This document shows positions 1 through 8,030 of a stretch of DNA of 64,000 nt, piece after piece (within the stretch, counting starts at the first letter, position 1; the number at the start of each line of letters is the position of its first letter). The translations under genes and the position numbers were made by a program. Where the stretch lies: assembly GCA_045591925.1 (NCBI GenBank), contig JAZNTW010000096.1, forward strand, positions 62,001 to 126,000, written 5' to 3'. Origin of the DNA: Firm-04 sp045591925 (GTDB lineage: Bacteria > Bacillota > Clostridia > Oscillospirales > Ruminococcaceae). The notes beneath the pieces are model-generated. The model was not told where the DNA came from. It saw only the letters and a list, made by a program, of their open reading frames with translations, and made no database searches.

Positions 1-16
1 TTGTACTTTTCGATTC

Positions 17-766
17 TTACATACTGCTCAGTGCGCTCGGACCAGCACTGTTCTGTGCCGCATCTTCTGCCGGAACAGGTTCCGGATTATATGCACCGGC
101 TGCCTCAGCCATCGCCGCAAGCGATGCAAGGTCTTGTGCAGTGGTAGAATTCGCGTTCGGAACAGGCTTCTGTTCTGCCGGCTTTGTGTCTTTCGCTTCT
201 GCCGGAGCAGGCTGTGCCGGTTGTGCAGGCTTCTGCTCTGCCGGCTTTGCGTCCTTCACTTCTGCCGGCTGCGCAGGCTTCTGCTCTGCCGGTTTTGCAT
301 CCTTCACCTCTGCCGGAGCAGGCTGTACAGGTTTTGTCTCAGCTGCCGGTTTCTGCTCTACCGCAGGCTTTGCATCCTTTCCGTTTGCCGGAGCAGACTT
401 ATCCTGTTTTGCCGGCTGTGCAGGTTTAGACGCTTTTGCGTTTTTGGAAGAAGATTTCTCTGCTTTCGCCGCTGCTTCTGCGGCTTTTGCTTCTTCTTCC
501 TTTTTCTTTTGAATCGCAGCAAAGTCCTTTTCTTCGTAATCGCCCTCGAGCCAACCGACACGTTCGAGCTGCTTGACCGGTATACGCTTCAGCGGCGAAT
601 ACAGGAACTTCGGACAATGGAATCCTGCATCTACCAAGCCTTTCTTCGTACACAGAACCTTATCTCCGTCACGGGCACGGTTGCCGTACTCACAATATTC
701 ACATTTCGGCTCGATTGCTTTACCAAAATACTTGCCACCTTTAGAGAATACATCAAAAAGTCCCAT
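17..766 (-). CDS. Cys4-motif protein with Lys/Ala/Pro-rich tail, function unknown
   Basis: About 249 aa. The N-terminal ~75 residues form a compact region with four cysteines (about C22, C25, C39, C51; CxxC-x13-C-x11-C) that could bind a metal. Residues ~85-205 are a low-complexity Lys/Ala/Glu/Pro stretch in which AKPAEQKPA-type units recur, encoded by near-identical 48-60 bp DNA repeats. No signal peptide or membrane segment is seen. I chose the ATG at 766 because GAGGTGA lies just upstream; a GTG three codons earlier overlaps that ribosome site. I do not recognise the family. The repeat number may vary between strains. Confidence 0.75.
   Translation of the reverse strand: MGLFDVFSKGGKYFGKAIEPKCEYCEYGNRARDGDKVLCTKKGLVDAGFHCPKFLYSPLKRIPVKQLERVGWLEGDYEEKDFAAIQKKKEEEAKAAEAAAKAEKSSSKNAKASKPAQPAKQDKSAPANGKDAKPAVEQKPAAETKPVQPAPAEVKDAKPAEQKPAQPAEVKDAKPAEQKPAQPAQPAPAEAKDTKPAEQKPVPNANSTTAQDLASLAAMAEAAGAYNPEPVPAEDAAQNSAGPSALSSM
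165..345. repeat. Direct repeats coding for the AKPAEQKPA-type tail
   Basis: Three imperfect direct copies of a 48-60 bp unit beginning GGCTTCTGYTCTGCCGG start near 167, 229 and 277. All stay in frame inside the minus-strand gene, so the array lengthens or shortens the Pro/Ala-rich tail without frameshifting. Confidence 0.7.
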
Positions 767-867
767 ACTGGTCACCTCGTTTTAATCGGCTCGACCGCAG
801 AATCCGGCTGATTCTACACGCTTTGCCACTGTGTTTTCTCCATTATAACATATTTTTTTCAATTTGT

Positions 868-1953
868 CTAGTCCTTTTTTATAAGAAATGGAAATCCGGT
901 GCAAAAAATTAAAAAAGCCGGAAGCGGTGAACCGGTATGTGAAACCGTAGCCGAATGCCGAAACACCTGCGCAGCTTCCGAATCTCCAAGCATTCCGGAT
1001 AGGGCAAATACAATCAGAAAGGTCAGACCGCCTGCTACCAGCCGAAACAGAAACAGATTCCGCAATCGAAGCTGCGTTCCGGAGAGCGCCGTACATTGCA
1101 GCTGCACACAAATTCCGCCAAATGAAAGCAATGCCGCAGAAAGTGCTGTCAGCATCCGATACGACAATCCGCATTCAAACAGCATCGGCAGTTGTGTGAC
1201 ATCGCAGAGCGCCGCCGTCCATGCACGAACAGTCTGTGCAGATAATCCCAGATTGCTGCCGAGTCGAACAAGTCCAGCTATCAGCCCGATTTGTTCACAG
1301 AGCAGTGTCAGGAGTCCAAACAGCATCACCATGCCGCAGATTGCCGCGAGGCTCCGCATGGCACCCGATACCGCGTCCGGCAGCGAGTGTGCCGTCAGAC
1401 GAATCGCAAACGGTTTTTCGTCTAAAACGGTCATCTCCTTATTCGGCAGCAGCAACAGCAGTATCAAATTAGAAAGTACGCATCCACCGAGCATCAGCCA
1501 GCCAATCACCCGATTGCCAAACAATCTGCACCCTGCAAACCCAACCAGAAACGCAGGGCCGCCGCCAAAACAAATACAGGCATACCGATTTGCCATATCC
1601 GGAGAGAGCCGATTTGCTTTCACCATCTGGCAAAGCAGAAGCGTTCCGACCGGATATCCGGCGATCTGGCTGACCAGAAAGACCGTCAGCACCTCCGGCG
1701 ATATCCGCAGCAGCCGCGCAATCCGGCGCAACCTTGTACCGAGCCACGCCGCCGTCCCCGATGCAATCAGTAAATTTGCCGCCGCCATACAGCCAAAGAG
1801 GGATGGTATGAGCGTATCTGTGCAAAGCCGCAGCCGTTCCGCAGTCACTGCCGCCGCATCATCTGCATTGGCGGCAAGCAGAAAAAACAGCAGCAGCAAA
1901 ATCATCGCAATTCCTGCGCGCAAAAAATCTGTGCGGTGTACTGTCCGTATCAT
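868..1953 (-). CDS. ylbJ: Sporulation integral membrane protein YlbJ-like (nucleoside-recognition/gate-type)
   Basis: 361 aa polytopic membrane protein with about eight hydrophobic segments. The N-terminal part contains TLIPSLFGCMAAANLLIASG and later GYPVGTLL, matching the layout of the YlbJ/SpoVV family of spore-envelope membrane proteins that carry gate-type (nucleoside recognition) segments. In Bacillus, YlbJ (SpoVV) takes part in dipicolinic acid transport across the outer forespore membrane; the role here is by family only. The start ATG at 1953 follows AAGGAGTG. It is somewhat shorter than B. subtilis YlbJ (about 400 aa). It lies alone on the minus strand. Confidence 0.75.
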   Translation of the reverse strand: MIRTVHRTDFLRAGIAMILLLLFFLLAANADDAAAVTAERLRLCTDTLIPSLFGCMAAANLLIASGTAAWLGTRLRRIARLLRISPEVLTVFLVSQIAGYPVGTLLLCQMVKANRLSPDMANRYACICFGGGPAFLVGFAGCRLFGNRVIGWLMLGGCVLSNLILLLLLPNKEMTVLDEKPFAIRLTAHSLPDAVSGAMRSLAAICGMVMLFGLLTLLCEQIGLIAGLVRLGSNLGLSAQTVRAWTAALCDVTQLPMLFECGLSYRMLTALSAALLSFGGICVQLQCTALSGTQLRLRNLFLFRLVAGGLTFLIVFALSGMLGDSEAAQVFRHSATVSHTGSPLPAFLIFCTGFPFLIKKD

Positions 1954-1965
1954 CGGGTCACTCCT

Positions 1966-2052
1966 TATGGAACCACTGAATCAATCACGCCTTGCGGCTT
2001 GGCACAGAATCTGCTTGCATCTTGCGCGCCAGATTGGTTCAGCGATTCCTTA
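1966..2052. repeat. Short inverted-repeat element, divergent relative of the TTAAGGCAA family
   Basis: An 87 bp stretch upstream of ylbJ whose ends are imperfect inverted repeats: TATGGAACCACTGAATCAATC against the complement of GATTGGTTCAGCGATTCCTTA, about 17 of 21 matching. The core CGCCTTGCGGCTTGGC and a following CTTGCAT resemble the core of the three TTAAGGCAA elements at 2597, 6866 and 55819. No coding capacity. The left end overlaps the ylbJ leader. Confidence 0.5.
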
Positions 2053-2167
2053 GATTCTCTACACAAACGGCAGCAGTCTGTTCCTGCAATTTATATGTGC
2101 GAGCTTGTGAGAAGATACGTCGTTGCAATAAAATAACCCGCGAACTTGTCACGGGTCATCTCTCTAT

Positions 2168-2569
2168 TCAATGATTATTCTGGGTCATCCGGTATGGAAT
2201 CGCTTTCAGTTCGCCGTTTTCAAACATCGTGTTATATTTTCTGATTTCATCGACATTTAATTGCTCGGTTTCACTTGCGGTGCCCTGTTTTACGATTTCG
2301 CGTTCTCGATAGGTAAACGCAAACAGAATATCCGGTTCACAATGAAATTTCACAAAAATACGCCACTCATTATAACCTAAGAGCTTATTGAGAAATGCGT
2401 GCTTGACTTCGATATGTTCAATATCATCCTGCGTATAACCGAGCGTTTCCAGATGTGCATAGGTTCGTTCCCTGATCTGCTTTCCGGCAACCAGCTTATA
2501 GGATACGATCGCGGCTGTCAGGCATATGAGACATATCGCCAAAACAGCGAGTATCTTTTTTCCTTTCAT
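2168..2569 (-). CDS. DUF3139-like small membrane-anchored protein
   Basis: 133 aa. One hydrophobic segment spans residues ~5-27, followed by a soluble domain with LETLGYTQDDIEHIEVKHAF, the kind of 'GY...I..I' start seen in DUF3139 proteins of Firmicutes. Most of the protein is therefore predicted outside the membrane. The start ATG at 2569 follows AAGGAGGGCGCTG. Function unknown. No operon partner is apparent; the repeat element at 2597 lies directly upstream. Confidence 0.6.
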   Translation of the reverse strand: MKGKKILAVLAICLICLTAAIVSYKLVAGKQIRERTYAHLETLGYTQDDIEHIEVKHAFLNKLLGYNEWRIFVKFHCEPDILFAFTYREREIVKQGTASETEQLNVDEIRKYNTMFENGELKAIPYRMTQNNH

Positions 2570-2596
2570 CAGCGCCCTCCTTTTTGAAGCTGCATC

Positions 2597-2776
2597 TTAA
2601 GGCAACACCGCGCAAAGTCCGCCTTACGGCTTGGCGGCACATCTACTTGCATATTTTCCGCCATCTTGCACAGAAATTCCTTGCTGGGTGTCAGCCCAGC
2701 GGCATCATTTCTATACATTCTGACGAAAAATCTGACTGCGTATCTGCACCACCAACTCTGTGCGGTATTGCCTTAA
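2597..2776. repeat. MITE-like TTAAGGCAA inverted-repeat element, copy A (180 bp)
   Basis: Begins TTAAGGCAACACCGCGCAAAG and ends CTCTGTGCGGTATTGCCTTAA, which are imperfect inverted complements. The inside carries CCGCCttacggcttGGCGG (a small hairpin), CATCTACTTGCATATTTTCCGCC and TCTGACTGCGTATCTGCACC, all shared with copies B and C. It is the longest copy, with an extra internal stretch (about 2682-2735). No open reading frame of note. It fills most of the gap between the DUF3139-like gene and yqfC. Confidence 0.9.
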
Positions 2777-2887
2777 CCCTATTATAACAAACACCAATCA
2801 AAAAATCAATAGTAAACCGGTATGTTTCAGCAAAAAACGGAATACACTGTTTGAGAAAAGATTTTTTGTCAGAGAGGATGCGTTGAT

Positions 2888-3118
2888 ATGAAAAAGCCTG
2901 CATTGTTTGCAGATCGTATGGATCTGTGCGGCAACCATGATCTCTATGTCGATAAATGCCGCCGTCTGCTCGAATGCAGCGATATGCTGATGCTGCTGGA
3001 GCTAGGCGGTCATCGCGTATCAATCTGGGGCTACGGGCTGACCGCGTCCGATTACAGCAGCGATGGTCTGCATATCAGCGGCGAAATCCGCGCCATCGAA
3101 TTTGACGGAGGGCTGTGA
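2888..3118 (+). CDS. yqfC: YabP/YqfC-family sporulation protein
   Basis: 76 aa, the normal size of YqfC. It has the family's beta-strand pattern and the central LLELGGHRVSIWGYGL segment. It sits directly before yqfD, the same pairing as in Bacillus, where the two are linked to engulfment-stage sporulation under SigE. A ribosome site (GAGAGGATG) precedes the ATG. The stop codon is 8 bases before the yqfD start, so co-translation is likely. Confidence 0.88.
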   Translation: MKKPALFADRMDLCGNHDLYVDKCRRLLECSDMLMLLELGGHRVSIWGYGLTASDYSSDGLHISGEIRAIEFDGGL

Positions 3119-3125
3119 GAATAAC

Positions 3126-4286
3126 ATGGCATATATTCGGTTTACTGCGGAGGGCGACCGGCTCTCTGACTTTCGGGACGCACTTCACAGAAACGGCGTA
3201 TCCTGCCGGAAACAGCAGGTCTGCAGCTCTGTTTACACAGCAGAAATCTCCGCTTATACGCAGCGTATGGTCACTGCATTGGCAGAACAATATGACATTC
3301 ATATTGAAATTATGACTCGCCGCGGATTGCGCTTTCGGCTTGCTCCGTATCGGCATCGCTTCGGATTTCTTTTTGGAATGCTCTGTGGCGGCCTCTTTCT
3401 GTCATGGTGCAATAGCGCAGTCCGGAGCATCGAAATCACCGGAAATGAACGCATTTCCGATACTGAAATCGTCCGCGCACTCTCTGAACTGGGCGTCCGC
3501 TACGGCGTACCGTTTCACGATCTGCCTTATCAATATATCGAACAACAAATGCGGCTTGCTATCCATGATATCGAATGGATTACAATGCGGCACAGCGGCG
3601 GCAGGCTTATTGTCGATCTCACCGAGGAACGTCTGCCACCGGTGCTTCACGACGACCATATTCCGACCAATGTGATTGCCACGAAAACCGCACAAATTAC
3701 CGGCATGGATGTCCGCGGCGGCTTTGCTGTCAGACAAATCGGAGATACCGTCAAAGCCGGAGAGCTGCTCATCACCGGCGCACAAACCGATTCCTTCGGA
3801 ATCTGCCGCTATTATCACGCCGAGGGCATCGTCACCGGAACCTTTTTTGACACCTTTGAACAAACGCTGCCCTTTGTCTCCGAATTACCCGTGCGGGGCA
3901 ATTCGCGCACGGAAACCGTATTCTCTGTCTTTGGCAAGCGCATTCCGCTGACGCTCGGCTTTATCCGTCCCGAAGCGTCCGAGCAAATCATCTACGAAGA
4001 AGATCGCGAACCGCTTATGCTGTTCGGCAGACAGCTTCCGCTTTCGCTCATCCGCTGCCGCTATACCAATCAGGAAACCGCAATTACCGTCTATTCCGAG
4101 GCAGAAATTCAAACAATGCTGGAAGAAGCTGCCGCCCGATATGAGCAGAATTTTCATGCCGATGACAAGGTTATCAGCAAAAGAACCGAAATTTCGCGTT
4201 CTGATTTAGGCATTTCGCTAAAAATCAACTATGTTTTTGAGGGAGTTATCGGAAAAAGCAGTGAATTTTTTGTGAAATTATCCTAA
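3126..4286 (+). CDS. yqfD: Sporulation protein YqfD
   Basis: 386 aa. One membrane segment lies near residues 77-95 (GFLFGMLCGGLFLSWC), followed by a POTRA-like stretch starting at SIEITGNERISDTEIV and a C-terminal domain with KTAQITGMDVRGGFAV, as in YqfD proteins. It is probably membrane-bound with the C-terminal part outside the membrane. I used the ATG at 3126, which starts the conserved YIRF segment; the reading frame is open further upstream through yqfC but that part is not YqfD-like. Downstream is phoH, in the usual Firmicutes order. Confidence 0.9.
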   Translation: MAYIRFTAEGDRLSDFRDALHRNGVSCRKQQVCSSVYTAEISAYTQRMVTALAEQYDIHIEIMTRRGLRFRLAPYRHRFGFLFGMLCGGLFLSWCNSAVRSIEITGNERISDTEIVRALSELGVRYGVPFHDLPYQYIEQQMRLAIHDIEWITMRHSGGRLIVDLTEERLPPVLHDDHIPTNVIATKTAQITGMDVRGGFAVRQIGDTVKAGELLITGAQTDSFGICRYYHAEGIVTGTFFDTFEQTLPFVSELPVRGNSRTETVFSVFGKRIPLTLGFIRPEASEQIIYEEDREPLMLFGRQLPLSLIRCRYTNQETAITVYSEAEIQTMLEEAAARYEQNFHADDKVISKRTEISRSDLGISLKINYVFEGVIGKSSEFFVKLS

Positions 4287-4291
4287 AACTA

Positions 4292-4320
4292 TTCCATTTT
4301 TCTTCGGTTTGTGATATAAT
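4292..4320 (+). promoter_or_regulatory. Sigma-A-type promoter for the phoH-ybeY-era run
   Basis: TATAAT at 4315-4320 with TG extension (TGATATAAT) and a weak -35, TTCCAT at 4292-4297, with 17 bp between. It lies in the gap after yqfD and would start transcription about 80 bases before the ATG preferred here for phoH. Confidence 0.6.
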
Positions 4321-4408
4321 AGACATAGAATGTATCATGCGCTTTTTGCAGTCTTTCACCGACTGTGAAAAAGCAGCCTATGACAAAGGAGCAGATTCAA
4401 AAAAATAC

Positions 4409-5404
4409 ATGGCAGAATTGATTTGGAATGCAGCAAATCCCGACGAAATCGCCGCCGTGTTCGGCAGCTATGACTCGAATCTCAATCTGATTCAAAAGCA
4501 GTTTCAGGTTGTGATCGTCAACCGCGGTACCGGCGTCAAAATCAGCGGCTCGGAGGAAAATATCCGGAAAGCCGCCGAGGCAATGGATGTGCTGCTTGAA
4601 AACACGCGGAATGGAAACGGCATCAATGAGCAAAGCGTGCGCTATGTTGTCTCAATGGTTGCCGATGACGCCGCCGAGGAGGTCAGAACACTGACCGCAG
4701 ACGCCGTCAGCGTCACGCTCTCCGGAAAACCGGTTCGTCCAAGAACGGTCGGACAGAAAAAATATCTCGATGCGATTGCCGCAAACACCATTGTGCTCGG
4801 AATCGGACCTGCCGGTACCGGCAAGACCTATCTCGCCGTCGCAATGGCAGTCAAGGCGCTCAAAAGCCATGAGATCAATCGCATCATCCTCACACGGCCT
4901 GCCGTGGAAGCCGGTGAAAAGCTCGGATTTTTGCCGGGTGATTTGCAGGACAAGGTCGATCCGTATCTGCGGCCGCTTTACGACGCACTGTTTGAAATGC
5001 TCGGCGCTGAAACCGTCGAACGCGACCTCGAAAAGAACATTATCGAAATTGCGCCGCTTGCCTATATGCGCGGACGGACGCTTGATCACGCATTCATTAT
5101 TTTGGATGAAGCACAGAATACAACCTCGGAGCAAATCAAAATGTTTCTGACAAGACTCGGTGAGGGCAGTAAAATGGTCATCACAGGCGATATCACGCAG
5201 ATAGACCTGCCCGACCCGCAGCGTTCCGGTTTGATTGAGGCGATGCGCGTCCTCAAATCGGTTGACGACATTGTGATTCACCAGTTCACGGAAAAGGATG
5301 TCGTGCGGCACAGACTCGTACAGGACATCATCAATGCTTATGCGAATTTCGAGCATAAAAATGCTCAAAATCATCATGAAAGGAAAAGATATAAAAATGG
5401 CTAA
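4409..5404 (+). CDS. phoH: PhoH-family ATPase
   Basis: 331 aa from the ATG at 4409. Walker A is GPAGTGKT (~133-140) and Walker B is FIILDEAQN (~230-238), both typical of PhoH/PhoL, an RNA-associated P-loop NTPase commonly encoded next to YbeY. The N-terminal ~90 residues resemble a KH-like region (GVKISGSEENI). The frame is open to an ATG at 4337, but that would start about 10 bases after the predicted transcription start and its extra residues are not PhoH-like. The ribosome site AAAGGAG is 17 bases upstream of 4409, which is long, so the start is uncertain. The end overlaps ybeY by 8 bp. Confidence 0.92.
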   Translation: MAELIWNAANPDEIAAVFGSYDSNLNLIQKQFQVVIVNRGTGVKISGSEENIRKAAEAMDVLLENTRNGNGINEQSVRYVVSMVADDAAEEVRTLTADAVSVTLSGKPVRPRTVGQKKYLDAIAANTIVLGIGPAGTGKTYLAVAMAVKALKSHEINRIILTRPAVEAGEKLGFLPGDLQDKVDPYLRPLYDALFEMLGAETVERDLEKNIIEIAPLAYMRGRTLDHAFIILDEAQNTTSEQIKMFLTRLGEGSKMVITGDITQIDLPDPQRSGLIEAMRVLKSVDDIVIHQFTEKDVVRHRLVQDIINAYANFEHKNAQNHHERKRYKNG

Positions 5405-5906
5405 ACTGAAAGTATATATTAAGGATACGCAGCATGAGGTAAAAATTCCGGTCGGAATCCGTCTGCTCATCCGCCGCTGCTGTCAGGCTGTTCTCTCTAC
5501 AGAGGGCTTCCGTCACGATACCGAAGTCAGCGTTTCGTTCGTCAATAACGAGGAAATCCACAAACTCAATTTGCAGTATCGCAATAAGGATATGGAGACC
5601 GATGTGCTCTCGTTCCCACTCTGCGAGGGCGATCATCTGGAAATCAACACCGAGAACGGCTTTGTTCTGCTCGGTGACATTGTCATCTCCATGGAAATGG
5701 CAGTCAAGCAGGCAAAAATGTATGGACACGTTCTGGAGCGCGAGGTCGCATTCCTGACCGTTCATTCCATGCTGCATCTGCTCGGCTATGACCATGAAAA
5801 ATCCTCGCTGGAGCAGAGACAGATGCGCGAAAAGGAAGAATCCGTCCTTGAAAAGCTCGGCTTCTCCAGAGATATCAGCTATGTAACACCGGAGGATCAG
5901 GAATAA
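5397..5906 (+). CDS. ybeY: Endoribonuclease YbeY (rRNA maturation factor)
   Basis: 169 aa, normal for the family. The zinc-binding signature HSMLHLLGYDH (~122-132) matches H-x3-H-x5-H, and LGDIVIS precedes it as usual. YbeY is a metal-dependent RNase involved in 16S rRNA 3' maturation and ribosome quality control. The start ATG at 5397 follows GAAAGGA and lies inside the phoH end, so translation is probably coupled. era starts 4 bases after its stop. Confidence 0.95.
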   Translation: MAKLKVYIKDTQHEVKIPVGIRLLIRRCCQAVLSTEGFRHDTEVSVSFVNNEEIHKLNLQYRNKDMETDVLSFPLCEGDHLEINTENGFVLLGDIVISMEMAVKQAKMYGHVLEREVAFLTVHSMLHLLGYDHEKSSLEQRQMREKEESVLEKLGFSRDISYVTPEDQE

Positions 5907-5909
5907 TTC

Positions 5910-6821
5910 ATGCAGGAAACCAATAAAACGAAAATTCTGTTCGCAGCGATTGCCGGTCATACCAATGCCGGAAAATCCTCGCTGCTCAATACGCTGATTG
6001 GCGAGAAAATCGCATCCGTCAGCCCGAAGCCACAGACCACGCGTACACGCATTACCGGTATTCGCAATATCGAGCAGACACAGCTTGTCTTTACTGATAC
6101 GCCCGGTCTGCATCGTTCCCGCACCAAGCTCGGTGACCAGATGCTCAAAGCCGCAAAGGAAGCGGTTTCCGAAATTGACTGCGTCATCTTTATGCAGGAT
6201 TGCACCAAGCCCCTCGGTGAGCAGGAGCAGGTCATGCTCGATAATCTCACAAAGCAGGGAACACCGGTCATTTTCCTCTATAATAAAATTGACCTGCTGA
6301 AGGACAAGTCTGCGCTCGCACCGCTGCTCGTATCGGCAGAAGAACGCTGGCATCCGGCAGCAATTATTCCGATTTCAGTCATTCGAAATGACGGCATTCC
6401 GGAATTGATCGAGGAGCTGCTCAGCCGCGCCGTAGAGGGACCGCATTATTTCCCATCGGATATGATTACCGATCAGCCGGAGCGCGTGCTTGCGGCAGAG
6501 CTTGTTCGTGAACAGCTTCTCTATCTGTTACAGGATGAGGTGCCGCACGGAATCGCAGTTGTGACGGAATCCTTCTCCGAACGTGATGACAAGGATCTTC
6601 TCAATATATCCGTCCTGATTTACTGCGAAAAAGAGTCGCATAAACGCATGATTATCGGCAAAAACGGTACAATGCTGAAAAAGGTCGGTGCCAATGCAAG
6701 ACGCGAGCTGGAAAAATTCTTCCGGATTCAGGTCAATCTCCAGACATGGGTAAAGGTCAAGGAGGATTGGCGCAATCGAAATATGATGCTCGAACAGTTC
6801 GGGCTGAATTTTGACCGGTGA
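5910..6821 (+). CDS. era: GTPase Era
   Basis: 303 aa. G1 is GHTNAGKSS (~16-24), G2 includes PQTTRTRITGI, G3 is DTPGLH, G4 is NKID, and the C-terminal third is a KH domain with MIIGKNGTMLKKVG. Era binds the 3' end of 16S rRNA during 30S assembly, in line with its ybeY neighbour. The stop is followed by inverted-repeat element copy B before the recO genes, so the old era-recO operon has been interrupted by about 280 bp here. Confidence 0.97.
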   Translation: MQETNKTKILFAAIAGHTNAGKSSLLNTLIGEKIASVSPKPQTTRTRITGIRNIEQTQLVFTDTPGLHRSRTKLGDQMLKAAKEAVSEIDCVIFMQDCTKPLGEQEQVMLDNLTKQGTPVIFLYNKIDLLKDKSALAPLLVSAEERWHPAAIIPISVIRNDGIPELIEELLSRAVEGPHYFPSDMITDQPERVLAAELVREQLLYLLQDEVPHGIAVVTESFSERDDKDLLNISVLIYCEKESHKRMIIGKNGTMLKKVGANARRELEKFFRIQVNLQTWVKVKEDWRNRNMMLEQFGLNFDR

Positions 6822-6865
6822 TGCCGAAACCGGCTGTCAGCGGACAATCAATACTATAATTAAAA

Positions 6866-7019
6866 TTAAGGCAATACCGCACAGAGTTGGTGGTGCAGAT
6901 ACGCAGTCAGATTGTATAGAAATGACGCCCAGCAAGGAATTTCTGTGCAAGATGACGGAAAATATGCAAGTAGATGTGCCGCCAAGCCGTAAGGCGGACT
7001 TTGCGCGATGTTGCCTTAA
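6866..7019. repeat. MITE-like TTAAGGCAA inverted-repeat element, copy B (154 bp), reverse orientation
   Basis: Starts TTAAGGCAATACCGCACAGAG and ends CTTTGCGCGATGTTGCCTTAA, so it is inverted with respect to copies A and C. It keeps the CCGCCAAGCCGTAAGGCGG hairpin and the GCAAGTAGATGTGCCGCC core. It lacks part of the inner segment of copy A. It sits between era and the yqzL-like gene. Confidence 0.9.
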
Positions 7020-7100
7020 AATAACACAACAGTTTTCCATTTTTTTCAATGACTACGAAACTTGATTCCGCATATGCTAACCACAAAAGGAGGCTTGCAT

Positions 7101-7301
7101 ATGCGGAATCAAAATGCTTATCTAACCGGCAGAATGCTGGAGAAACAGCAGCAGCAGCGTTGGGATACCTTTTGCCAAAGCGGAAAAATCTCGGATTATC
7201 TCGATTATCGTGCCTGCTGCACAAACGAGGATAAAATATATGCAGACGCATCTGACCATCAAGGGACTGGTGATTCAGGAAACGCCTCACGGGGATGCTG
7301 A
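7101..7301 (+). CDS. YqzL-like small protein upstream of recO
   Basis: 66 aa from the ATG at 7101, preceded by a strong AGGAGG. Residues ~20-40 read RWDTFCQSGKISDYLDYRA, which fits the W-x2-F-x2-[ST]GxIxxYLxY pattern of Bacillus YqzL, a ~47-aa protein also encoded between era and recO. Identification rests on that pattern plus position. The last ~20 codons overlap the start of recO by 62 bp in another frame, and the C-terminal residues look like by-products of the recO sequence, so the functional part is probably the first ~45 residues. Function unknown. Confidence 0.6.
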   Translation: MRNQNAYLTGRMLEKQQQQRWDTFCQSGKISDYLDYRACCTNEDKIYADASDHQGTGDSGNASRGC

Positions 7302-8013
7302 TAAAATCATCGACCTTTTTACCGAAAACGGCATTCGTACTGTATATGCAAAATCTGTACGCAAGCCGGGCAGCAAATATGCCGCCGTCACGCAGCTCTT
7401 TTCCTACGGCGAATTCTGTCTGCGGTGCAGAGGTGAAAAGCTGTATCTGGACAGCGCCGTTTCACTGGACCTGTTTTTCGGAATCCGAAATGACCTTGAT
7501 TCACTGGCACTTGCTTCATATTTTGCAGAGCTTGCACGTAAAACCGCGACTTCGCAAAAGCAGCCGCAGATTCTGCGGCTGTTCCTGCTTTCGCTGCATC
7601 ATCTCTCGGAGCGTTCCAGACCGCTTCTGCTTATTAAGGCCATCTTTGAACTGCGGTTCATGACAGAAATCGGCATGATGCCAAACCTGATCTGCTGCGA
7701 ATCCTGTATGGAATATATGCCAGAGCATCCGGTTTTGCGCATCCGGTTTCCATGGTTAAACTGCCGTGAATGTATTGAAATCCGCGATAATCTTGATATG
7801 CAGGTCACACAAGCGGTACTGCTCGCAGCAAGACACGTTGTTTTTACCGATTTTGACCGACTGTTTCAGTTCCGCATCAAGGGAAAAAGTGCCGAGCTTT
7901 TCATGGCATATACAGAAAAATATTTGCAGCATAGGCTCGGTATGCGAATCCGGACGCTTGAATTTTTCAATGAGATTCAGCATTGGAATGATGAGGACGA
8001 CGATATGTGGTGA
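7240..8013 (+). CDS. recO: DNA repair protein RecO
   Basis: 257 aa. It has an N-terminal OB-fold start (LTIKGLVIQETPHGDADKII) and a zinc site made of CxxC pairs near residues 152-155 and 173-176 (CESC and CREC). RecO loads RecA on SSB-coated DNA with RecR and also anneals single strands. The start ATG at 7240 follows ACGAGGAT; an upstream in-frame ATG at 7210 lacks a ribosome site. It is followed closely by the GNAT-ART fusion gene. Confidence 0.93.
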   Translation: MQTHLTIKGLVIQETPHGDADKIIDLFTENGIRTVYAKSVRKPGSKYAAVTQLFSYGEFCLRCRGEKLYLDSAVSLDLFFGIRNDLDSLALASYFAELARKTATSQKQPQILRLFLLSLHHLSERSRPLLLIKAIFELRFMTEIGMMPNLICCESCMEYMPEHPVLRIRFPWLNCRECIEIRDNLDMQVTQAVLLAARHVVFTDFDRLFQFRIKGKSAELFMAYTEKYLQHRLGMRIRTLEFFNEIQHWNDEDDDMW

Positions 8014-8030
8014 AAGGAATGGTTGCCAGA

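Noticed and set aside
899..2053. 384-aa frame on the plus strand opposite ylbJ
   Set aside because: Ser/Arg-rich shadow of a membrane-protein gene; no ribosome site and the minus-strand product is recognisable.
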